A stretch of 64,000 bases of DNA, from NCBI RefSeq assembly GCF_000725885.1, contig NZ_JODR01000028.1, positions 1-64,000 on the forward strand, read 5' to 3'. The DNA comes from Streptomyces albus subsp. albus. Its GTDB lineage: Bacteria; Actinomycetota; Actinomycetes; Streptomycetales; Streptomycetaceae. A program made the position numbers and the translations under genes. Numbering within the stretch: position 1 is the stretch's first letter; the number at the start of each line of letters is the position of its first letter. Positions 36,980 to 45,071 of the stretch are shown here, piece after piece. The notes beneath the pieces are model-generated. The model was not told where the DNA came from, searched no databases, and worked only from the letters and a program-made list of their open reading frames with translations.

Positions 36980-37435
36980 TCACGCACCCCCGTCCGGTAC
37001 GAACCGTTCCACCGGGCCCTGCGAGACGGCGTGCACCCGCATGTCGAGCCCGGGGAAGACCGACGGCACCCGGGCGCGGATCTCCACGCCGACGGTGTTG
37101 CGTTCGGGCCGCAGCGTCGTCACCCGCGGGCCCAGGATGAGCTGGGGGCCCAGTTGCCGGATGTAGGAGCCGGAGGTCTCCCGGGCTTTGGCGCGCCAGC
37201 CCCCGGGGTCGGCGTCGGCCTCCTGCCGGGCCTTGCGCGCGCCCGCCTGTGCCGCGGCCTGTGCCACGTGGTCGGCGAAGAAGTACAGCGCGAACTGCAC
37301 CGTGGCGAAGATGAGGAAGAACAGCACGGGGGTGAGGATGACGAACTCGATGGCGGTCATGCCGCTGTCGCCGCGGCGGGCAGCCTCCTCCCACCTGCGG
37401 CGCAGCCGTCCGCGCAGTCGTCCGTCCCCTCCCAC
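36980..37435 (-). CDS. TadE-family protein (first of two)
   Basis: I prefer GTG 37435, eight bases after AGGAG; GTG 37444 is in frame but sits directly on that site. The 151-residue product has a basic N-terminus and GDSGMTAIEFVILTPVLFFLIFATV, the TadE motif with Glu five residues after the Gly and a single membrane helix. The rest (QAGARKARQEADADPGG onward) is a soluble extracytoplasmic domain. The gene follows flp by 11 bases and precedes the second TadE gene by three, so the three are translationally linked. Confidence 0.87.
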   Translation of the reverse strand: MGGDGRLRGRLRRRWEEAARRGDSGMTAIEFVILTPVLFFLIFATVQFALYFFADHVAQAAAQAGARKARQEADADPGGWRAKARETSGSYIRQLGPQLILGPRVTTLRPERNTVGVEIRARVPSVFPGLDMRVHAVSQGPVERFVPDGGA

Positions 37436-37446
37436 CGACGCCACTC

Positions 37447-37704
37447 CTACTTGCAGGTGCCGTTCTCGTCGGCGCCCTCGATGCACTTGGTCACCTTGTC
37501 GGCGCCTTCCTTGAGGGCCATGTTGATGACGGCAGCGACCACGCCGACGATCGCCACCACCACCGCGGAGATGATCACCCACTCGACGGCGGAGGCGCCG
37601 CGGTCCAGCTCCCCCGAGCGGGCGCGCTGGATCCGGCCGCGCAGGAACGTGACGAGGAAGTCGATCGCGGGGTGACTGACGGCGCGAAACGGGCTGTTCG
37701 GCAT
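37447..37704 (-). CDS. flp: Flp-type major pilin
   Basis: The 85-residue prepilin starts at ATG 37704. RGASAVEWVIISAVVVAIVGVV contains the Flp cleavage context (G followed five residues later by Glu) and a single hydrophobic helix. The short C-terminus ends in two Cys (KCIEGADENGTCK), which may form a loop as in other actinobacterial Flp-like pilins. It is the structural subunit of a thin Tad pilus, exported by the TadA/B/C machine encoded just upstream. It lies 40 bases after tadC. Confidence 0.9.
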   Translation of the reverse strand: MPNSPFRAVSHPAIDFLVTFLRGRIQRARSGELDRGASAVEWVIISAVVVAIVGVVAAVINMALKEGADKVTKCIEGADENGTCK

Positions 37705-37744
37705 CGTCTCGGTCCTTTCTGCGAGCTGTGGAGGGCGGCGGGCG

Positions 37745-38668
37745 TCAGATCTGGAAGACGCGCATGGCCGCCGGATAGATGAGGAAGACGAGGAAACCGG
37801 CGCAGAGCATCAGTTGTGCGACGAGCATCGACTGGGACTTCTCCCCGGCGCTGCCCTCGATCTCCGCCAGTTCCCGGTGCCGCATCGTCTCGGCGCGGGC
37901 GGTGAGCGAGGCGCGGACCTTGGCGCCGTCGTCGGCGACCAGCGCCAGGGAGGCGGAGAGGTCCTTCAGTTCGTCGACGCCCAGCCGGTTGCCGAGTTCG
38001 CCGAGCGCCGCCCACTGGCTGAGCCCGGTGATCCGCGCGTCGGCGAGCGCGTCCCGGATGCGGCGCAGCGCCCAGCCGTCGCTCACCTCGCTGGCCGCCT
38101 TCAGTGCCTCGGGCAGGCCGCGCCCGCCGGCCAGGTTCATGGCCACCAGGTCGAGGTAGGCGCCCACGACCCGGCGCAGGTCGCGGCGTTTGGCCGCCGC
38201 GTCCCTGCGGACCTCCAGGTCCGGGAGCATGAAGAACAGTCCGGCGAACAGCAGGGCGAGCCACAGCGGGATCAGCGGGCTGCGGCCGAAGCCGATGAGC
38301 CAGGCGATGGAGAAGAGGAACGGTCCGAAGAACAGCCCGGCGGCCCCCAGCAGCACCTTGGTGGCCAGGAAGTTCTCCCAGCCGCGCTCCAGCACCTCCA
38401 GGTCGGAGCGGAGGCTGCGCAGCTCCCAGCCCTGGCGCAGATACAGCTCGGCGACCCGGGCGCCCAGCCGGGCCCGGGCCCCGGCGAAGCCGCCGCCTTC
38501 GGGCGCGGCGGCGGGCTGTTGCTGTCCGCCCGGCCGGCTGCGCAGCGCGTCGATCTCGGCGACCGAGGCGACGGCGCCCTTCTTGCCGGGCAGCAGTGCC
38601 CTGATCAGCAGGAAGAGCCCGAGCCCGGCCAGTGCGCCGGTGAGCGCGGTGAGGGTGAGGGTGTTCAC
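37745..38668 (-). CDS. tadC: TadC-type type II secretion F-family membrane protein
   Basis: GTG 38668 overlaps the tadB stop (GTGA). The 307-residue protein has an N-terminal hydrophobic segment, then the T2SSF domain with RRVVGAYLDLVAMNLAGGRGLPEAL, LGNRLGVDELKDLSASLALV and the final helix FLVFLIYPAAMRVFQI. TadB and TadC form the inner-membrane platform that couples the TadA ATPase to pilin export. Three or four membrane segments are visible. Confidence 0.9.
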   Translation of the reverse strand: MNTLTLTALTGALAGLGLFLLIRALLPGKKGAVASVAEIDALRSRPGGQQQPAAAPEGGGFAGARARLGARVAELYLRQGWELRSLRSDLEVLERGWENFLATKVLLGAAGLFFGPFLFSIAWLIGFGRSPLIPLWLALLFAGLFFMLPDLEVRRDAAAKRRDLRRVVGAYLDLVAMNLAGGRGLPEALKAASEVSDGWALRRIRDALADARITGLSQWAALGELGNRLGVDELKDLSASLALVADDGAKVRASLTARAETMRHRELAEIEGSAGEKSQSMLVAQLMLCAGFLVFLIYPAAMRVFQI

Positions 38669-39630
38669 CGGGCGGGCACCTCCCTGCCGTGCTGGGGCGG
38701 TACGTCGCCGCCGGGCTGTCCGGTGCGCGGCGCCAGCGCCTCAGGGTCGGCGCGGACGAGGAAGCGCTCGGGCGTCTCGATCCGCGAGAGTTTGCGCAGC
38801 CACCAGAAGCCGCAGGCGAACATCGCGCACACGCAGGCGAGGACGAGCTGGCCCAGCGGGGTGCCGTACGGTGCGACGAAGTCCCGGTTGAAGACGGCCA
38901 GGCCGAGCACGAACACGACGCTGACCCCGACGACGATCTGGACGCTGCGCCGGGTCGAGGCGCGCTGGGCCATCACGCGCTGGCGCATGTCCACCTCCTC
39001 GCGCGCTGACTTGGCGAGGGCGCCCAGCACCTCGCGCAGACCGGGGCCGCGCAGCCGCGAGTTGAGGATGAGGGCGGCGACCACGATGTCGGCGGAGGGG
39101 TCGTCCAGTTCGTCCGCCAGGTGCTGGAGCGCGACCGGCAGCGGGGTGCGGGCCCGCAGCCGGTCGATGAGCCCGTCCAGGTGCGGGCGCAGCGAGGGGG
39201 CGGCGGCCCGCGCCGAGGCGGGGATGGCCTGTTCCAGGCCGACGGCGCCGGCGATGGTGTCGCGCAGTGATTCCGTCCAGGCGGCGAGGGCCTCGACACG
39301 TTTCATGGCGGCGCGTTCCTCGGCGGCACCGCCGAAGAGCCGGTCCCACAGGAAGACGAGGACGCCGGTGGCGAGCGCGGCGACCGGCCAGCGGGTCAGC
39401 AGCAGCACCAGCAGCCCCGCGCACACGGCGACGGAGCCGCGGCGGCTCATGAACCGGGCCAGCTCCCAGACGCGTTCGCCGTTGCCGGGCCCGGCGCCGC
39501 GCGGTTTGGCGGGCAGCCCGCGCAGGGCGACGATCAGCAGGGCCAGCCCGCCGCCGACGGCGACGCCGCACAGCAGCGCCAGGAGGGTGGCCACGGAGAA
39601 GACACCGCCGGTGGTGACGGAGAAAGGCAT
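38665..39630 (-). CDS. tadB: TadB-type type II secretion F-family membrane protein
   Basis: The 321-residue protein starts at ATG 39630. It has hydrophobic segments near 10-35, 70-95, 240-265 and 275-300, and the T2SSF domain with AAWTESLRDTIAGAVGLEQA, LADELDDPSADIVVAALIL and LRGPGLREVLGALAKSAREE. It partners TadC as the platform protein of the Tad secretion system. The start lies four bases after the tadA stop. Confidence 0.9.
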   Translation of the reverse strand: MPFSVTTGGVFSVATLLALLCGVAVGGGLALLIVALRGLPAKPRGAGPGNGERVWELARFMSRRGSVAVCAGLLVLLLTRWPVAALATGVLVFLWDRLFGGAAEERAAMKRVEALAAWTESLRDTIAGAVGLEQAIPASARAAAPSLRPHLDGLIDRLRARTPLPVALQHLADELDDPSADIVVAALILNSRLRGPGLREVLGALAKSAREEVDMRQRVMAQRASTRRSVQIVVGVSVVFVLGLAVFNRDFVAPYGTPLGQLVLACVCAMFACGFWWLRKLSRIETPERFLVRADPEALAPRTGQPGGDVPPQHGREVPAR

Positions 39631-39634
39631 GCTC

Positions 39635-40946
39635 TCACCCCCAGTTTCCGGTCGGCTTGTACCCGTGGGCGGCCAGCTCCTCCAGGCAGGAGAGCGGGGC
39701 GTGCGCGACCAGCCGGCCGTCGGGTGTCTCGGCGAACACCTCGCTGGACAGGACCCGGCCGTCCACGCCGTTGATCTCCCGTACGGAGGTGACGGAGCGG
39801 GTGAGTTTGCCGCCGCTGGCCCAGGCGTTGCGCCGTTCGATGAAGACGACGAAGTTGATGGCGCCCGCGATCAGCATCTGCGTCGCCTCGACGGGCAGCC
39901 GTTCGGCCGCCTGGAGGGCGTAGGTGGAGATGCGGTTGAACACCTCGCTGGAGCTGTTGGCGTGGATGGTGGAGAGCGAGCCGTCGTTGCCCTGGGTCAT
40001 GGCGTTGAGCATGGTGACGATCTCGTCGCCGAGCACCTCGCCGACGATCACCCGGGAGGGGTTCATGCGCAGGGAACGGCGGACCAGTTCGGCCATGCTG
40101 ATGGCGCCCTGGCCCTCGGAGTTGGGCAGCCGTTCCTCGAAGGCGACCACGTTGGGGTGGAGTTCGGGGAACTGGTCCAGGCCCAGCTCCAGCGCCCGCT
40201 CGACGGTGATCAGCCGTTCGTAGGGGGGTATCTCGTTGGCGATGGCGCGCAACAGCGTCGTCTTCCCCGCGTTGGTGGCGCCCGCGATCATGATGTTCTT
40301 GCGGGCCTTGACGGCGGCCGTCAGGAAGCTGCCCAGCTCGGGCGTGAGGGTGCCGTTGCCCACCAGGTCGGAGATGAACACCTTGCCCATGCGGGCACGC
40401 CGGATGGACAGCGCGGGCCGCCGGGTCACGTCCATGACGGCCGAGAGCCGGGAGCCGTCGGGCAGCCGCAGGTCGAGCTGCGGGTTGGCCGAGTCGAACG
40501 GCCGGGAGGACAGCCCCGAGTAGGCGCCCAGCACCTGGATCAGCTCGACCAGTTCCTCGTCGGACTCGGCGACGGGCTCGCCGCGCACCTCGCGGCCGTC
40601 CGCGTAGCCGACGAACACCTGGTCGCAGCCGTTGACGTCGATGTTCTCGACCTCGGGATCGTCCAGCAGCGGCTGGAGCCGGCCGACGCCGAACAGCGCG
40701 GCGTGCACGGCCGCCGCGTACGCCTCCTCCCCCTGCGCGTCGGGCGGGGTGCGGCCGGCGGCGATCTCCGCGCGCGTACTCCTCCAGGATCTGCGCGATC
40801 ACGGCGCGGGCGAACTGCCGTTCGTCCTCGGTGGTCATGGGGACCAGGCCGGACGCCTGGTCGATCCGGCGCTGCTCGGCGATCCGGTCACCGGCCTCCT
40901 GCCGGAACCGTTTCACCAACTGGTGGTCGACACCGCTTCCGCTCAT
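39635..40946 (-). pseudogene. tadA: TadA/CpaF pilus ATPase, frameshifted near codon 58
   Basis: ATG 40946 overlaps the tadZ stop. The first ~57 codons read DHQLVKRFRQEAGDR and ERQFARAVIAQILEEYAR, then the frame is lost at CCGCGCGCGT (40768-40777). In the next frame the full ATPase follows: VENIDVNGCDQVFV, a Walker A IAGATNAGKTTLLRAI, NPSRVIVGEVLGDE (Walker B) and GNDGSLSTIHANSS. The span (1312 bases) has one base too many; removing one G or restoring a GC pair gives about 436 residues, the normal CpaF length. If real, translation could restart at an internal codon such as the ATG-equivalent at 40708, giving 357 residues with the whole motor domain. An assembly error is equally likely. Confidence 0.85.
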
Positions 40947-42376
40947 GAGGCAGCCCCCTCGTCCGGCCGCCGCACCCCGGTCGTGGGCGCCACGCCGGGC
41001 CGCACGGCGGCTCCCGCCTCCCGTCCGAGGCCGGCACGCCCGTCCGTACCGGCTGCCGAAGCCGTGCCGGGCCCGGCCTGCGTACGGTGCGCGCCGGGCG
41101 CGGCCTCGGTGCCGCCCGCGCCGCCGTGCGCGGCTCTGGTGCCGTACGCACCACCGGGCGCGGCTTCGGTGCCGTACACCCCGCCGGGTGCGACCTGGGT
41201 GGCGAACCCGTCGCCGGGCGCGGCCTGGGTGGCATACGAGCTGCCGGGCGCGGCCTGGGTGGCGTACGCACCACCGGGTGCGGCCTCGGTGCTGTACGCG
41301 CCGGTGGTGGCCCGGCCTCCGTGGGCACCGGTGGTGGCCGAAGCCGTGCCCGGAGCCTCACCGGAGGCCGTGCTCCGGACTCCGGGCACGGGCGGGGCGC
41401 CAGGGGTGTCCGGGGCGCCGTACGCGCCGGGGCGCGAGGACGGGCCCGGGCCGGGCGCGCCGCCGGGCACCGCAGGAAGCTCGGTGGTGTGCCGGGCGAC
41501 CGGCGAGGGCTGTCCGGCGGAGGGCACCTCACCGGGTGACGCGACCCCGGTCCGCGGACGGGCGGTGCCCGACCAGGCCGCGCCGTACTGCTGGTGCAGG
41601 TCGGCGGCGACCTTGCGGACCGACCTGACGAGCAGGGAGCGGTCCACCCGGCCCCGGCGGCGCCCCGCCAACTGCTGGGCCCCGGCCGGGTCGTGGGCCA
41701 GCACGCCCATGACCTGGGCGCCCGCGCGGGAGGCCACCAGCATGTCGTTGACCTGCCCGGCGACCTTCGCGGCGCGCTGCGCCTCGGTGACCAGCAGGAC
41801 GCCGATCAGCGGCTGGGCGAGCTGCGCCATGCCGCGCTGTTCGCCGTGGAGCGCGGCGGTCAGGGCGAGCGCCCGGTCCCGCACCCGGGCGAGCTGTTCG
41901 GGTTCGGTGCGGGCGATCAGCAGGACCAGCGCGGCGTGCGGGAAGAGCGCGACGGAGCCGGCCGAGGGGCCGATGCGTCCGCAGTCGGCGATGACGTCGG
42001 CGGCCAGTTGCGGGTGCGGCGAGTCGCCGAGCGCGGCGAAGGCGCGTCCGAGGGTGTCCCACTGGCCGGCCAGCCCCGCGGACTGTTCGGCGGTGCCGAG
42101 CCCGACGAGGATCTCCAGTCCGCCGGAGAGCCGCTGCGCGTGGTCCCATAGCTGTTCGGGGGCCAGTCCGCGGCGGGCGGTGGCGGCCAGCGAGAGCATG
42201 CCGGTGTTGGGGTCGAGGGGGCGGCCGTCGGTGCCGGGGCTGCGGTAGACGAGGTCGCCGCCGGCGGTGTCCACCTCGGCCAGCAGGGCCCGGCGCGGCC
42301 ACACGGCCGCGAGGGCGACGGCGGCCGTGGTGACCCCCGGTGCGCCCTTGTCTGCGGCGAGTGCGATCAGCGCCAT
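40943..42376 (-). CDS. TadZ/CpaE-like P-loop localisation protein with decapeptide-repeat tail
   Basis: The 477-residue protein starts at ATG 42376. Residues 1 to about 265 are a MinD/CpaE-like fold: LAADKGAPGVTTAAVALAAV is a deviant Walker A that keeps the signature Lys but lacks the second Lys, followed by LLAEVDTAGGDL and DVIADCGRIGP. CpaE/TadZ proteins place the Tad machine at its site in the cell. From about 290 the protein is a Pro/Gly/Ala/Thr tail with seven consecutive 10-residue units of the AAPGGAYGTE type (30-base units, 41101-41310). The stop overlaps the tadA start. The 18-base tandem array at 42399-42470 lies just upstream of the start. Confidence 0.82.
   Translation of the reverse strand: MALIALAADKGAPGVTTAAVALAAVWPRRALLAEVDTAGGDLVYRSPGTDGRPLDPNTGMLSLAATARRGLAPEQLWDHAQRLSGGLEILVGLGTAEQSAGLAGQWDTLGRAFAALGDSPHPQLAADVIADCGRIGPSAGSVALFPHAALVLLIARTEPEQLARVRDRALALTAALHGEQRGMAQLAQPLIGVLLVTEAQRAAKVAGQVNDMLVASRAGAQVMGVLAHDPAGAQQLAGRRRGRVDRSLLVRSVRKVAADLHQQYGAAWSGTARPRTGVASPGEVPSAGQPSPVARHTTELPAVPGGAPGPGPSSRPGAYGAPDTPGAPPVPGVRSTASGEAPGTASATTGAHGGRATTGAYSTEAAPGGAYATQAAPGSSYATQAAPGDGFATQVAPGGVYGTEAAPGGAYGTRAAHGGAGGTEAAPGAHRTQAGPGTASAAGTDGRAGLGREAGAAVRPGVAPTTGVRRPDEGAAS
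41101..41310 (-). repeat. seven 30-base in-frame repeats in tadZ
   Basis: Units run from 41101 in steps of exactly 30 bases, each starting CGGCCT.GGTG on the plus strand and encoding ten residues on the minus strand. The units vary mainly at two or three codons. Copy-number change would keep the frame open. Confidence 0.9.
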
Positions 42377-42398
42377 CCGGCTACGCCTTTCCTCGACG

Positions 42399-42470
42399 GT
42401 GTGTCGGAGAGTCCGTGTGTGTCAGAGAGTCCGTGTGTGTCAGAGGGTCCGTGTGGGTCGGAGAGTCCGT
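42399..42470. repeat. 18-base tandem repeat, four copies, in the tadZ leader
   Basis: GTGTGTC.GAGAGTCCGT is repeated at 42399, 42417, 42435 and 42453. Units two and three differ by one base. It lies 23-94 bases upstream of the tadZ start on the minus strand, between the SAF gene and tadZ, within the pilus transcript. Confidence 0.9.
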
Positions 42471-42597
42471 TTCTGCGTGGGTCCGGCCCGCCGTCCGTAC
42501 CGGGGCGGTCCGCGGCGGGCGCCGCCCGCCGTTGCCGACGACGATGCGGCCGGCGGCGGTTCCACCGCCCGGCGCGGCGGCCCGCCGTGGCGGGGTG

Positions 42598-43326
42598 TCA
42601 GCTGCCGTCGGCGGAGTCGAGCACGAGGGCCACTTCGCCGTTGGAGGCGGCGGTGGTCAGTTCGGCGACGTCGCTCTTGTCCACGACGACGGAGACGGGC
42701 AGGTTGCCGCCGCCGATCGTGTCGTCCGAGCTCTTCCTGATGGTCTGCACGGTGGCGCCGCGGGCGATCGCCCCGTCGCCGCGCGAGCCGCCGCCCGCGC
42801 CCGAGTCGCCGTCCTCGCCGCCGCCCGTGGCGGACTGGCGGCCCACCCGGTAGGCGGAGACGGTGTCGCCCTCCTCCAGGCGGGCCGGGTACTGGCCGCT
42901 CTTGAGGGAGAGGCCGACCACGGCCTTGCCCGCCTGGAGGCCCTTGTCCTTGGTGAGCATGCTGCCGACCAGGACGGTGCCGTCCACCAGGTCGGTGGCG
43001 GTGCGGTACTGCTTGAGCAGTCCGCGCTGGTCCCAGCGCACGTACTGGATATCGCTGTCCTCGGCGACCATCACGGAGGTGATCGCCGAGTCGGGAACGG
43101 GCTGGCCGCGCGGGACGCGCTCGGTGATGGCGATGGCCTCGACCCGGTCGCCGGCGCGCATCACCAGGACGGTGGCGCCGAGGGCGCCGAGCAGTACGAG
43201 GAGGACGGCCAGCGCGGCGAGCGCCGGCTTGCGTTCCCTGGGTGCCGACGGCAGCCGGTCCCCACCCGGAGCGGGAAGCGCTGCCGCGCGTCCGACCCCC
43301 GCGGCGCCTCGCTCCTGGGTCTTCAC
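42598..43326 (-). CDS. SAF-domain (CpaB/RcpC-like) pilus assembly protein
   Basis: GTG 43326, behind GGTGGTGAG, gives 242 residues. One membrane helix near 35-57 (ALAALAVLLVLLGALGATVLV) is followed by a SAF domain: AIAITERVPRGQPVPDSAIT and DLVDGTVLVGSMLTKD with LEEGDTVSAYRVG. CpaB/RcpC proteins stabilise the Tad channel at the outer face of the membrane; SAF domains may bind wall glycans. It is the first gene of the pilus operon. Residues 170-190 are a Gly/Ser-rich loop. Confidence 0.83.
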   Translation of the reverse strand: MKTQERGAAGVGRAAALPAPGGDRLPSAPRERKPALAALAVLLVLLGALGATVLVMRAGDRVEAIAITERVPRGQPVPDSAITSVMVAEDSDIQYVRWDQRGLLKQYRTATDLVDGTVLVGSMLTKDKGLQAGKAVVGLSLKSGQYPARLEEGDTVSAYRVGRQSATGGGEDGDSGAGGGSRGDGAIARGATVQTIRKSSDDTIGGGNLPVSVVVDKSDVAELTTAASNGEVALVLDSADGS

Positions 43327-43680
43327 CTCACCACCCCCGTGGCCTGTGCGTCTCACGTCGCGAACCCTGCCCCCTGCTGCCATGTCGGACATTCCCCTGT
43401 GTACCGACACGCGAACGCCAGGTAAAACCGCCAGGTAGATCCCAGGCACAGTATCAACACCCCCCGACCCCCTCAAGGCGGATCCCCAGGGGCCCGCGGG
43501 CCTGTTGTGCGGGTCCGGGGGCCCGCGAGTACGGTGTTCGTACAGCGTCAAGATCACGCATGGCCGCCGTACGGAAGCGGTGGTGAAAACGTCATAGGTG
43601 TGCCGGGAAGTCTGGTCGGCGGCGCGGGGTGCTCCCCGCGTGTTCCCTGTCCGACCCCCACCCCCCCCCGGGAGCCCCCC
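43327..43680. other. divergent gap between the pilus operon and nhaA
   Basis: About 350 bases without a gene. CGCCAGGTA occurs twice in tandem near 43416 and 43430, followed by a third partial CCAGG. AT-richer sequence near 43535-43600 should include the nhaA promoter. GGGAG before ATG 43681 is the ribosome site. No terminator is visible. Confidence 0.5.
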
Positions 43681-45033
43681 ATGACACCGCCCGACTCCGA
43701 GCGTGCCTCCCTCTTCGCCCGCCCCTCCGCGCGGGAGCGCCGGCTGCTGACCGACGCGCTGCGCACCGAGACGGTCGGCGGCACCGTGCTGCTGGCCGCC
43801 GCAGTGGTGGCGCTGGTGTGGGCGAACACGCCGCTCGCCCACCTGTACGAGACGGTGCGCGCCTTCCACTTCGGTGTGCCCGCGCTGGGGCTGGACCTGT
43901 CGGTGGAGCACTGGGCGTCGGACGGGGTGCTGACCGTCTTCTTCTTCGTGGCCGGCATCGAGCTGAAACGGGAGCTGACGGTCGGTGAGCTGCGCCGGCC
44001 GGCGGCTGCTGTGCTGCCGGTGGTCGCCGCCGTGTGCGGCATGGCCGTGCCCGCCCTGTGCTACGTCGCCGTCAACGCGGCGCGCGGCGGCGACATGGGC
44101 GGCTGGGCGGTGCCGATGGCCACCGACATCGCGTTCGCGCTGGGTGTCCTCGCCGTGATCGGCACCAATCTGCCGTCCGGCATCCGGGCGTTCCTGCTGA
44201 CGCTGGCCATCGTGGACGACCTGGGCGCCATCCTGGTCATCGCCGTCTTCTACACCTCGACGCTCAACTGGGCGGCGCTGGCGGGCGCCGTCGCGGGGCT
44301 GGTGCTCTTCCGCGTCCTCCACGTGAACCTGCGGGTGCGCGGCTGGTACGTGTACGTGCCGCTGGGCGTGGTGATCTGGGCGCTGGCGTACAACAGCGGG
44401 GTGCACGCGACGATCGCGGGGGTCGCCATGGGCCTGCTGCTGCGGGTGGCGCCCGACGACCCGGCCGACCCGGACAGCACCTCGCCCGCCGAGCGCGTCG
44501 AGCACCGGGTCCGGCCGCTGTCCGCCGGGTTCGCCGTGCCGGTCTTCGCGCTGTTCGCGGCCGGGGTCAGCGTCTCCGGCTCGGCGCTGGCCGAGACGTT
44601 CCGGCAGCCGGAGTCGCTGGGCGTGATGCTGGGCCTGTTCGCGGGCAAGTTCGTCGGCGTGTTCGCGGGCACCTGGCTGACGGCACGTTTCACCCGGGCC
44701 CGGCTCAGCTCCGATCTGGCCTGGGCGGACGTGGCGGGGGTGGCGATGCTGGCGGGCATCGGCTTCACCGTCTCCCTGCTGGTGAGCGAGCTGGCCTTCA
44801 CCGACGGCTCCGTCACCGAGCACACCAAGGCCGCCGTCCTCGTCGGCTCTCTCCTGTCCGCGCTGGTGGCCTGCGTCCTGCTGAAGCTGCGGGACGCGAA
44901 GTACCGCGCCCTGTGGGAGGAGGAGACCCGCGACGAGGACCAGGACTCCATCCCCGACCTGGACCAGGAGGAGGATCCGGTACGCCGCCCGACGGAGGCC
45001 GAGCGCCGGCGCCGGGAGCGCGGCGAGGGCTGA
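43681..45033 (+). CDS. nhaA: Na+/H+ antiporter NhaA
   Basis: ATG 43681 with GGGAG upstream gives 450 residues; the frame is open upstream but unconserved. The protein has about eleven helices. GVLTVFFFVAGIELKRELTVG, PMATDIAFALGVLAVIG (helix IV) and FLLTLAIVDDLGAILVIAVFYT with the paired Asp essential for ion exchange (helix V) are characteristic. The C-terminal ~55 residues are charged. It exports Na+ in exchange for protons across the cell membrane. It is followed by a 38-base gap to a membrane-protein gene that probably belongs to the same transcript. Confidence 0.94.
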   Translation: MTPPDSERASLFARPSARERRLLTDALRTETVGGTVLLAAAVVALVWANTPLAHLYETVRAFHFGVPALGLDLSVEHWASDGVLTVFFFVAGIELKRELTVGELRRPAAAVLPVVAAVCGMAVPALCYVAVNAARGGDMGGWAVPMATDIAFALGVLAVIGTNLPSGIRAFLLTLAIVDDLGAILVIAVFYTSTLNWAALAGAVAGLVLFRVLHVNLRVRGWYVYVPLGVVIWALAYNSGVHATIAGVAMGLLLRVAPDDPADPDSTSPAERVEHRVRPLSAGFAVPVFALFAAGVSVSGSALAETFRQPESLGVMLGLFAGKFVGVFAGTWLTARFTRARLSSDLAWADVAGVAMLAGIGFTVSLLVSELAFTDGSVTEHTKAAVLVGSLLSALVACVLLKLRDAKYRALWEEETRDEDQDSIPDLDQEEDPVRRPTEAERRRRERGEG

Positions 45034-45071
45034 CGGCCCCCGGCACTAGAGTGCTCGCGCACGGCAGGTAC

